Source of the DNA: Thauera sp. UBA6194
GTDB lineage: Bacteria; Pseudomonadota; Gammaproteobacteria; Burkholderiales; Rhodocyclaceae
DNA: 8,413 nt
Reading direction: 5' to 3'
Assembly (NCBI GenBank): GCA_002422685.1
Contig: DITC01000058.1
Location: 1 to 8,413, forward strand
Shown here piece after piece: positions 1 through 4,543 of the stretch. Every line of letters starts with the position of its first letter. The stretch's first letter is position 1. The position numbers and the translations under genes were made by a program. The notes below the pieces were generated by a model. The model did not search any database and was not told the DNA's origin. It saw nothing but the letters and a program-made list of their open reading frames with translations.

Positions 1-7
1 AGGCTCT

Positions 8-31
8 GGGGTCAGGTCTTTCATTTGCTCA
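8..31 (+). repeat. 24-nt element, copy 1
   Basis: Exact forward copy of the core, preceded by CTCT and followed by TCCCG. The following sequence then diverges from the long-tail copies. Confidence 0.9.
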
Positions 32-47
32 TCCCGAGCAGGACTCT

Positions 48-71
48 GGGGTCAGGTCTTTCATTTGCTCA
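48..71 (+). repeat. 24-nt element, copy 2
   Basis: Exact forward copy, preceded by CTCT. It lacks the TCCCG that follows the other upstream copies and runs quickly into copy 3. Confidence 0.9.
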
Positions 72-81
72 CGGGGTCTCC

Positions 82-135
82 GGGGTCAGGTCTTTCATTT
101 GCTCATCCCGTGTCGAGAGGGCCGGGGGTGGTTTG
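82..135 (+). repeat. 24-nt element copy 3 plus 30-nt tail
   Basis: Core at 82-105 with a 30-nt tail at 106-135. The whole 54-nt unit is identical to the one at 169-222. It is followed at 146-157 by a truncated element start. Confidence 0.9.
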
Positions 136-168
136 GAGAGGGAAACTCTGGGGTCAGCGAGAGGCTCT

Positions 169-222
169 GGGGTCAGGTCTTTCATTTGCTCATCCCGTGT
201 CGAGAGGGCCGGGGGTGGTTTG
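169..222 (+). repeat. 24-nt element copy 4 plus tail
   Basis: Core at 169-192 and tail at 193-222. The seven bases after it (223-229, CAGACTG) are also shared with copy 6, extending that match to 61 nt. Confidence 0.9.
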
Positions 223-254
223 CAGACTGCGCAAGGGCTTTGAGACTGAGCTTT

Positions 255-278
255 GGGGTCAGGTCTTTCATTTGCTCA
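255..278 (+). repeat. 24-nt element, copy 5
   Basis: Exact forward copy, preceded by CTTT as in copy 6 rather than CTCT. It keeps TCCCG after the core but not the longer tail. Confidence 0.9.
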
Positions 279-455
279 TCCCGCGTCGTTCTGTTTTGTC
301 TTTCCGTCGAGATGCGTCCACGTTCCGCGGATGCGTGCGGGGTGTTCCTGAAGAGGCGAGGACTGTCTGAGCCGAGCGCAGCGAAGGCGAGTTCCGCAGC
401 CTCGGAAGGAATGCCCCGTGCGCGTCCTTCCCCGAGGCGCTCGAGAGGAAGCTTT

Positions 456-509
456 GGGGTCAGGTCTTTCATTTGCTCATCCCGTGTCAAGAGGGCCGGG
501 GGTGGTTTG
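456..509 (+). repeat. 24-nt element copy 6, left inverted repeat of the RAYT unit
   Basis: Core at 456-479 and tail at 480-509 with one substitution (489). This is the copy nearest the transposase start. With the preceding T (455) it pairs perfectly over 25 bases with the inverted copy at 1423-1447, so the transposase is flanked by inverted repeats. Confidence 0.9.
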
Positions 510-563
510 CAGACTGGAAATGGCAAATGCATACTTGGCGCTCTTCTTCTATGGGAGGGCATC

Positions 564-1433
564 ATGGCGCGGCCGTTGCGAATCGAGCTTGCAGGGGGTG
601 TGTATCACGTGACGTCGCGCGGTGATCGGCGCGAGACGATCTTTGGGGACGATGCCGACCGGCGGGCGTGGGTCGATCTCTTCGGAGAGGTGTGTGAGCG
701 CTTCAACTGGCGCTGTCATGCGTGGTGCCAGATGGGCAACCACTACCATGTCGTCGTGGAGACCGCCGAAGCGAACCTCTCGCGTGGCATGCGGCAGCTA
801 AACGGTGTGTACACGCAGATGGTCAATCGCCGATACGGGCGTGTCGGGCACGTCTTCCAGGGGCGCTACAAGGCCATTCTCGTGGAGGCGAATGCCTACC
901 TCGTCGAGCTTGCCAGGTATGTCGTGCTCAATCCGGTGCGCGCCGGCCTGTGCAAGGATGCGGTGGATTGGTCGTGGAGCAGTCATCGCGCGCTTCTCGG
1001 TCGAGTCGAGGCGCCGTCCTGGTTGGCGACGGACTGGGTTCTGGGCCAGTTCGGTGAGGTGCGATCCCGCGCCATCGGCCGTTACGAAGACTTCGTGCGC
1101 GCTGGCGTCGGTCTTCCCCCGATCTGGGAGGCCCTCAATGCACAGATCTACCTGGGCAGCGAGGACTTTGCGGGGCGTATGGCGAGCACGTTCGCCGACG
1201 ATGAAGGCTTGAGCGAGGTGCCGAAGATGCAGCGTCGTCCGAAGGGTGTGGCCCTCGGCACCTACGCCGAGCGTTGTCCATCACGAGACCAGGCCATCCT
1301 CGAGGCGGCTGACTCCGGTGAGTTTACTTACGCCCAACTCGCCGCTTTCTTTGGTCTGCACTACAGTTCGATCAGCCGCATCGTCGCCAAGGGGCGAGCG
1401 GCACGCCGGCCACAACGGACTGTGAGCAAATGA
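564..1433 (+). CDS. REP-associated tyrosine transposase (RAYT, Y1/HUH family)
   Basis: This 289-residue protein is expected to nick and join single-stranded DNA at its linked repeats through a 5'-phosphotyrosine link, as known for Y1/HUH enzymes. The N-terminal half is a Y1_Tnp domain (about residues 5-135) with the family start 'RPLRIELAGGVYHVTSRG', the HUH metal-binding motif in 'MGNHYHVVVE' (H60, H62) and the block 'ARYVVLNPVRAG'. Its Y119 is the likely nucleophile (inferred by family resemblance). The C-terminus carries a helix-turn-helix-like segment at about 257-274 ('AQLAAFFGLHYSSISRIV'), probably for DNA recognition. The ATG at 564 is chosen because GGGAGG lies at 553-558, five bases upstream; an in-frame extension would only translate upstream repeats. 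The stop codon and final VSK residues lie inside the inverted element copy. The gene appears intact. It is not an IS200/IS605 element: no TnpB or IS ends are seen. Confidence 0.93.
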   Translation: MARPLRIELAGGVYHVTSRGDRRETIFGDDADRRAWVDLFGEVCERFNWRCHAWCQMGNHYHVVVETAEANLSRGMRQLNGVYTQMVNRRYGRVGHVFQGRYKAILVEANAYLVELARYVVLNPVRAGLCKDAVDWSWSSHRALLGRVEAPSWLATDWVLGQFGEVRSRAIGRYEDFVRAGVGLPPIWEALNAQIYLGSEDFAGRMASTFADDEGLSEVPKMQRRPKGVALGTYAERCPSRDQAILEAADSGEFTYAQLAAFFGLHYSSISRIVAKGRAARRPQRTVSK

Positions 1434-1446
1434 AAGACCTGACCCC
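1423..1446 (-). repeat. 24-nt element, inverted copy 7, overlapping the RAYT stop
   Basis: Exact reverse complement of the upstream copies. It contains the RAYT stop codon (1431-1433) and most of its last three codons, and forms the right inverted repeat opposite copy 6. Confidence 0.92.
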
Positions 1447-1533
1447 ACTGCCACTTTTCTTCGTCGGCGCGGTCACTCCAGTGGGTGCGCATGCTGCGCA
1501 GCTTTGCCGAGAACCGATCAGGAGATGAAACAC

Positions 1534-1845
1534 ATGCAGAAACTGCTCACCGCCTCGATCCTTGCGCTTGCCGCCACGACGGCGCAGGCCGACCCTGCCG
1601 TGATGTTCGGCATCAACTACAACTTTGGTGGCGGCGGGCCGGGTCTGTCGGTCAAGGTGCTGTCGAGCGATCGTGAGGACCGTACCGTGGCCTCGGTCGG
1701 GGCGAGCTACTACCCCATGATGAACCGCGTCGGGCTCGACGTCGGCGTTGGACGCACGTTCGAGAACGGCGCGGCGACCGTGAGCTGGGATGTGATCAAC
1801 AGCGCGCCCCAGGCCAGCATCGGTTTTGTGGATACGGTGAAGTAG
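1534..1845 (+). CDS. Small putative exported protein, function unknown
   Basis: This 103-residue protein has a short N-terminal signal-peptide-like segment ('MQKLLTASILALAATTAQA', cleavage plausible after AQA, residue 19). The rest is glycine-rich and has alternating polar and hydrophobic residues ('GINYNFGGGGPGLSVKVL', 'VGLDVGVGRTFENGAATVSWD'). That resembles a few outer-membrane-type beta strands, but the chain is too short for a full barrel. The ATG at 1534 is preferred over that at 1525 because GGAG at 1521-1524 is nine bases before 1534 but directly abuts 1525. I vaguely recall small proteobacterial proteins with similar 'MFGxxYNFGG...' starts and no assigned role. It sits between an inverted and a degenerate copy of the 24-nt element, so it could be native sequence or cargo. 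No function is assigned. Confidence 0.72.
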   Translation: MQKLLTASILALAATTAQADPAVMFGINYNFGGGGPGLSVKVLSSDREDRTVASVGASYYPMMNRVGLDVGVGRTFENGAATVSWDVINSAPQASIGFVDTVK

Positions 1846-1850
1846 GGCTC

Positions 1851-1873
1851 GGGGTCGGGCGTTCGTTTGCTCA
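1851..1873 (+). repeat. Degenerate 24-nt element copy (forward)
   Basis: It starts GGGGTC and ends TTTGCTCAT like the intact copies, but is one base shorter with about four substitutions between. It lies six bases after the small exported-protein gene and upstream of the toxin-antitoxin pair, in forward orientation. Confidence 0.7.
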
Positions 1874-1906
1874 TCTGGCTCTCTTCAGTGCCTTCGTGAT
1901 GTAAGG

Positions 1907-1922
1907 TTCACGCGTTTGTGAA
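1907..1922. promoter_or_regulatory. Inverted repeat, candidate antitoxin operator
   Basis: TTCAC (1907-1911) and GTGAA (1918-1922) form a perfect inverted repeat with a 6-base centre, ending 12 bases before the antitoxin ATG. Antitoxins of this class usually repress their own promoter by binding such palindromes. The role here is inferred from position. No clear -35/-10 pair was found. Confidence 0.45.
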
Positions 1923-1934
1923 ACGGAGTTCGTC

Positions 1935-2174
1935 ATGGAAGCGACCATCAGGGATTTGCGCCTGCATACGGCAGAGGTGCTCGCGGCAGCGGATCGTGGT
2001 GAGCGGGTGACCATCACCAGCCGAGGGCAGGTACGGGCGGTGTTGATGCGTTGCGAAGAGATCCGTGCCCGGGCGGATGCCGAGCGCAATCCTGCGTTTG
2101 GTCTGTGGGCGGATCGGCAGGGCACGGTAGACGATGACGTGCGCAGGCTGCGACAGCCGAGGGTGCTGCCGTGA
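1935..2174 (+). CDS. Type II antitoxin, Phd/YefM-like
   Basis: This 79-residue protein is the predicted antitoxin of the following PIN toxin. The N-terminus ('MEATIRDLRLHTAEVLAAADRGERVTITSRGQVRAVLM') has the Phd/YefM pattern: a beta strand, a helix, then 'GE.V.IT.RG...A.L'. This is the DNA-binding dimerisation part. The C-terminal half (about 45-79) is charged and rich in Arg, Asp and Glu and would wrap around the toxin. The start is supported by GGAG at 1925-1928, six bases before the ATG. Its TGA overlaps the toxin start, as is usual for translationally coupled toxin-antitoxin pairs. It probably binds the TTCAC/GTGAA palindrome just upstream. Family assignment is by pattern; VapB subtype naming is uncertain. 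Confidence 0.85.
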   Translation: MEATIRDLRLHTAEVLAAADRGERVTITSRGQVRAVLMRCEEIRARADAERNPAFGLWADRQGTVDDDVRRLRQPRVLP

Positions 2175-2551
2175 TGCTCGTGGATACGGACGTGCTGATC
2201 TGGAACCTGAGAGGCAACGCACGCGCAGCGGATCGGCTGGATGCGATGCCAGGGTTTCTGGTTTCGGCGGTCACGTACATGGAGCTCGTTCAAGGGGTGC
2301 GCGACAAGTCCGAGTTGCGGGCGCTTCGGCAGGCCCTGAGTTTCTGGTCTGCTCGGGTGGTGCAGGTGGATGAGGCTATTTCGGCTCGTGCATGCTTTCT
2401 CTGCGAACAGTTCGCGCTTTCTCATTCCATGCAGATGGCGGATGCGCTGATCGCGGCGACGGCGCTTGAGCGAGGGTTCGATTTGCTCACGGCCAATGAT
2501 CGCCACTACCGCCACGTCGAGGAGCTCGATGTCGAGGTGTTTCGGCCGTAG
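2171..2551 (+). CDS. PIN-domain ribonuclease toxin, VapC family
   Basis: This 126-residue protein (125 if the ATG at 2174 is used) is a predicted metal-dependent RNase that stops translation when not bound by its antitoxin. The PIN acidic residues are present in order: D5 and D7 in 'LVDTDVLIW', E38 in 'SAVTYMELVQG', D91 in 'MQMADALIAATA', and N109/D110 in 'LLTANDRHY'. Length matches the family, and there is no frameshift or lost catalytic residue, so the toxin should be active. The GTG at 2171 has GAGGG seven bases upstream (2159-2163). The ATG at 2174 gives the more typical 'MLVDTDVLIW' start; either keeps the overlap with the antitoxin stop. The pair lies between a degenerate forward element copy and a RAYT remnant with an inverted copy. 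Confidence 0.9.
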   Translation: MMLVDTDVLIWNLRGNARAADRLDAMPGFLVSAVTYMELVQGVRDKSELRALRQALSFWSARVVQVDEAISARACFLCEQFALSHSMQMADALIAATALERGFDLLTANDRHYRHVEELDVEVFRP

Positions 2552-2552
2552 G

Positions 2553-2569
2553 AGGGGACATAGGGGACA
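2553..2569 (+). repeat. Direct repeat AGGGGACA x2
   Basis: AGGGGACA occurs at 2553-2560 and 2562-2569, directly after the toxin stop and just before the RAYT remnant. Sequences like 'TAGGGGACA' near CACG are, from memory, common at ends of other RAYT-linked repeats in proteobacteria. Here it may mark the left junction of the remnant. Confidence 0.4.
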
Positions 2570-2592
2570 AATCACGATTTCGCGCACTCCCC

Positions 2593-2697
2593 TGCGCCCG
2601 GCTCGCCGCTTTCTTCGGCCTGCATTACAGTTCGGTCAGCCGCATCATGACCAACGCCCGCGCAGCCGGGCGGCTTCAACGGGCTGTGAGCAAATGA
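2593..2697 (+). pseudogene. 3' remnant of a second RAYT gene
   Basis: From 2596 the frame reads 'ARLAAFFGLHYSSVSRIM' and continues to a terminal 'RAVSK' and stop. It lines up without gaps with the last 33 codons of the intact RAYT (residues 257-289). By hand count 24 of 33 residues and 82 of 102 bases match, so it is a diverged paralogue rather than a recent copy. No HUH motif or other N-terminal part is found upstream; the vapC stop is only 44 bases away. As in the intact gene, the stop codon (2695-2697) lies inside an inverted element copy. The fragment keeps only the helix-turn-helix end and has no start of its own. Confidence 0.85.
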
Positions 2698-2710
2698 AAG
2701 ACCTGACCCC
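2687..2710 (-). repeat. 24-nt element, inverted copy 8, at the ampD start
   Basis: Exact reverse complement of the upstream copies. It holds the stop of the RAYT remnant and, in another frame, an ATG (2694-2696) that opens into ampD. Confidence 0.92.
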
Positions 2711-3230
2711 GATGTGCCCCAACCACGACGAGCGCCCGCCCGGCGAGCGGGTGTGCCTCATCGTCGTCCACGCCATCAGCCTCCCCCCCGACCAATTCGG
2801 CGGCCCCGGCGTCGAGCAGCTCTTCACCAACACGCTCGATCCCACCGCGCACCCGTACTACGCCACCATCGCGCATCTGCGCGTGTCGGCGCATTACTTC
2901 ATCCGCCGCGACGGCGAGACGATCTGCTTCGTCGACCCCGACCGGCGCGCCTGGCATGCGGGCATCTCGTGCTGGAACGGCTGCGAGCGCTGCAACGACT
3001 TTTCCATCGGTATCGAGCTCGAGGGCTGCGATAGCCTGCCTTTCGAGCCGGTGCAGTACGTGCGACTCGCCGCATTGGTGCGCATGCTCAGGCGGCGCTA
3101 CCCGATCGAGGCGGTGGTGGGGCATTCGGATATTGCGCCGGGGCGCAAGACGGACCCGGGCCCTTTTTTCGACTGGGGCGAGCTGGTACGCCTGGAGGAC
3201 GTGCTGGCTGCGCAGGAGGATGTTGCCTAA
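2694..3230 (+). CDS. 1,6-anhydro-N-acetylmuramyl-L-alanine amidase AmpD, N-terminus altered
   Basis: AmpD is a cytoplasmic zinc amidase that removes the peptide from anhydro-muropeptides during cell-wall recycling; its loss can derepress ampC-type beta-lactamases. Numbering from the ATG at 2712, zinc ligands H20 ('IVVH'), H138 ('VVGHSD') and D148 ('RKTDPGP') are present, as are K146 and the 'IGIELEG' and 'RAWHAG' blocks. From 'CPNHDERPPGE' on, the protein matches the family; E. coli AmpD has about 15 further residues before this (GW...ARR-type segment), and these are missing. The element copy 2687-2710 ends one base before the ATG at 2712 and supplies the alternative ATG at 2694, adding MKDLTP. 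Neither start has a good ribosome-binding site. The catalytic core is intact, but expression and stability are uncertain. Confidence 0.9.
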   Translation: MKDLTPMCPNHDERPPGERVCLIVVHAISLPPDQFGGPGVEQLFTNTLDPTAHPYYATIAHLRVSAHYFIRRDGETICFVDPDRRAWHAGISCWNGCERCNDFSIGIELEGCDSLPFEPVQYVRLAALVRMLRRRYPIEAVVGHSDIAPGRKTDPGPFFDWGELVRLEDVLAAQEDVA

Positions 3231-3243
3231 ACACCTCTGCGGC

Positions 3244-3264
3244 TTTTGTCGAATTTTGACAAAA
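3244..3264. promoter_or_regulatory. Inverted repeat over the slt -35 box, candidate operator
   Basis: TTTTGTC (3244-3250) and GACAAAA (3258-3264) form a perfect 7-base inverted repeat with a 7-base AT-rich centre. The right arm overlaps the TTGACA -35 hexamer. A protein bound here would block or recruit RNA polymerase. The regulator is unknown. Confidence 0.5.
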
Positions 3265-3284
3265 TGTGTGGCGGCGAATAGAAT
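3256..3284 (+). promoter_or_regulatory. Sigma-70 promoter for the lytic transglycosylase
   Basis: TTGACA at 3256-3261 and TAGAAT at 3279-3284 are separated by exactly 17 bases; only one position departs from consensus. Transcription should begin near 3291, leaving a leader of about 260 bases before the gene at 3554. Confidence 0.75.
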
Positions 3285-3553
3285 CCGCCGTCTGTTGCAG
3301 TGCAGCAGAAACTTTTCAACTCGGTGCGGCGCCTTCCCGGTTCGGGAAAGACGCAGTTTCATGGATGCTCGCACCGCGGGGCTCGTCGTCTGGTTGCGGC
3401 GATGGGCTTTACACCTACTGGCGACCGAGTTCCTTGTCCGTCTTGCGGCCCACTCGCTGCATGACGAGAACGCTGCCTCAAAGGGCGGCGTTGGCCAAGC
3501 CCACACCCGGGCTGCGCCGCGACCAGGACTCCGGCCACAGCACGGAGGACACC
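3285..3553 (+). other. Long GC-rich leader of the transglycosylase gene, no gene seen
   Basis: The 323 bases between ampD and the transglycosylase hold the promoter and this leader. Two hairpins are visible: 3292-3308 (CTGTTGC/GCAGCAG, loop AGT, one G-U pair), at the predicted transcript start, and 3334-3348 (TTCCCG/CGGGAA, loop GTT), extendable to 3329-3354 with an internal loop. The CTGC...GCAG palindrome could instead be a protein site. The transglycosylase frame stays open back to 3266, but that upstream translation shows no conserved pattern and starts before the promoter. I recognise no known riboswitch. Confidence 0.4.
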
Positions 3554-4405
3554 ATGAAACACGCAACTCGAATCAAGACGTTCGCGCGTCAGGCGGGCGG
3601 TGCTGTGCGCAGTCTTGCGCAAGGCGCGGTTTTTACCGCCGGCATCATGGGGCTGACCCACCTGGGCGGCAACGTCGCAGGCATTACCGGCATCGAGTTC
3701 GGCGATCTGGTCAGCCAGAACGAGCAGGGCCCGACCACCGCCGAGATGGCGATGGTGGCCAATGGCTTCGATCGTTTCGCGCAGCGCCTCAGCCTGACGG
3801 AAGTCGAAACCCAGGCTCCGACCCTGCACGCGAGCTTCCCCGACAACGCTCCCAAGCTGGCGCTGCAGACCGAGCTCGACGAGCTCGCGACCGAAAACGC
3901 CGACCCCTTTGTCCAGGAAGACGGTGCGCTCTCGGCCGAGATGGCGCGCGTGCTCGACTGGATCTCCGACACCTACCGTGTCTCCGAGGCTGCGCTCGAG
4001 CCCGCCCTGGTCGAGGCCGAAAGCGCCGCTCGCCAACTCGGTTTCGACCCGCTGCTCATCGTCGCGATCATGGGCATCGAGTCCAGCTATAACCCGCGTG
4101 CGGTGAGCCATGTGGGTGCGCAGGGCCTGATGCAGGTCATGCCGCGCTACCACAAGGACAAGATCGGCCCCAACGCCGGGCGCAACGCGCTGTTCGACCC
4201 CGAGACCAATGTGCGGGTCGGCGCGCTGGTGCTGCAGGAAGGTCTGCAGCGCTATGGCAGCATGCAGCGTGCGCTGCAGTACTACAACGGCTCGCTCAAG
4301 GACCCGAAAGCGCGCTACACGCGCAAGGTCATGGCACTGAAGAAGCGCCTGATGACGGTCGCAGGGCGCACGGCCGAGCCGATGATGATCGGGCAGGCTG
4401 GCTGA
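3554..4405 (+). CDS. Lytic transglycosylase with SLT domain
   Basis: This 283-residue protein should cleave the MurNAc-GlcNAc bond of peptidoglycan, releasing 1,6-anhydro-muropeptides, the substrate class of AmpD encoded just upstream. The C-terminal SLT domain (about 155-265) has the catalytic glutamate E175 in 'IMGIESSYNP', the following 'GAQGLMQVMP' block and 'ALQYYNGS'. Residues about 22-48 form a moderately hydrophobic segment after a basic N-terminus ('MKHATRIKTFARQ'). This suggests a signal anchor or weak signal peptide placing the enzyme in the periplasm. The middle (50-150) is acidic and unassigned. The start is set by GGAGG at 3544-3548, five bases before the ATG. It has its own promoter and ends at a strong terminator, so it is probably monocistronic. 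The exact Slt/Mlt subfamily is not assigned. Confidence 0.88.
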   Translation: MKHATRIKTFARQAGGAVRSLAQGAVFTAGIMGLTHLGGNVAGITGIEFGDLVSQNEQGPTTAEMAMVANGFDRFAQRLSLTEVETQAPTLHASFPDNAPKLALQTELDELATENADPFVQEDGALSAEMARVLDWISDTYRVSEAALEPALVEAESAARQLGFDPLLIVAIMGIESSYNPRAVSHVGAQGLMQVMPRYHKDKIGPNAGRNALFDPETNVRVGALVLQEGLQRYGSMQRALQYYNGSLKDPKARYTRKVMALKKRLMTVAGRTAEPMMIGQAG

Positions 4406-4457
4406 GCGAGCGTGCAAGCGGGCGTGTTGAATAGCCCGCTGTTTGAAGGCATCGCCA

Positions 4458-4497
4458 AAAAACGGCACCCGGGGTAAGCGCTCCGGGTGCCGTTTTT
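4458..4497. terminator. Bidirectional rho-independent terminator
   Basis: A perfect 10-base stem (CGGCACCCGG 4463-4472 / CCGGGTGCCG 4483-4492) with a 10-base loop is flanked by an A-run (4457-4462) and a T-run (4493-4497). It therefore ends transcription on both strands. It lies between the convergent transglycosylase and aminotransferase genes. Confidence 0.93.
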
Positions 4498-4543
4498 GCG
4501 TCCACGCCGCTCGCTTGTCGACGCTGTGTCGGCAGGGTGTCGC

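Larger units (their letters stand above)
1..563. repeat. RAYT-associated repeat cluster, no gene
   Basis: This stretch lies upstream of the transposase and holds six exact copies of a 24-nt element (sequence starts GGGGTCAGG and ends TTTGCTCA), all in forward orientation, starting at 8, 48, 82, 169, 255 and 456. Start-to-start distances are 40, 34, 87, 86 and 201, so spacing is irregular. Copies 3, 4 and 6 continue into a shared GC-rich tail, making a 54-nt unit (82-135, 169-222, 456-509). The first two are identical and the third differs at one base (489). A truncated copy of the left end is at 146-157. Open frames run through the cluster on both strands, but they only translate the repeats and show no protein family. 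The cluster may continue past the left edge. Between 279 and 451 there is no element copy, only a small hairpin (TTCCG 392-396 / CGGAA 403-407). Confidence 0.9.

Noticed and set aside
1..516. CRISPR array
   Set aside because: Repeat spacing is irregular (34 to 201 bases), spacers themselves repeat, and no cas gene is present. The copies also occur inverted around a RAYT gene.
99..563. N-terminal extension of the RAYT by an open in-frame stretch
   Set aside because: It only translates the repeat units. The family start motif 'RPLRIELAGGVYHVTSRG' follows the ATG at 564, which has a good ribosome-binding site.
182..565. Minus-strand reading frame through the repeat cluster
   Set aside because: It is made of repeated translations of the element (MKDLTP) with no family pattern or start signal.
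2466..2693. Longer AmpD starting upstream in the same frame
   Set aside because: That frame runs through the end of vapC and the RAYT remnant in a different frame from both, and the residues bear no likeness to AmpD.
3266..3553. N-terminal extension of the lytic transglycosylase
   Set aside because: The frame is open, but it begins before the strong promoter's -10 and shows no conserved sequence. The ATG at 3554 has GGAGG at proper spacing.
2676..3566. Minus-strand frame opposite ampD
   Set aside because: It is an Arg/Ala-rich shadow. The AmpD zinc ligands and conserved blocks are on the plus strand.
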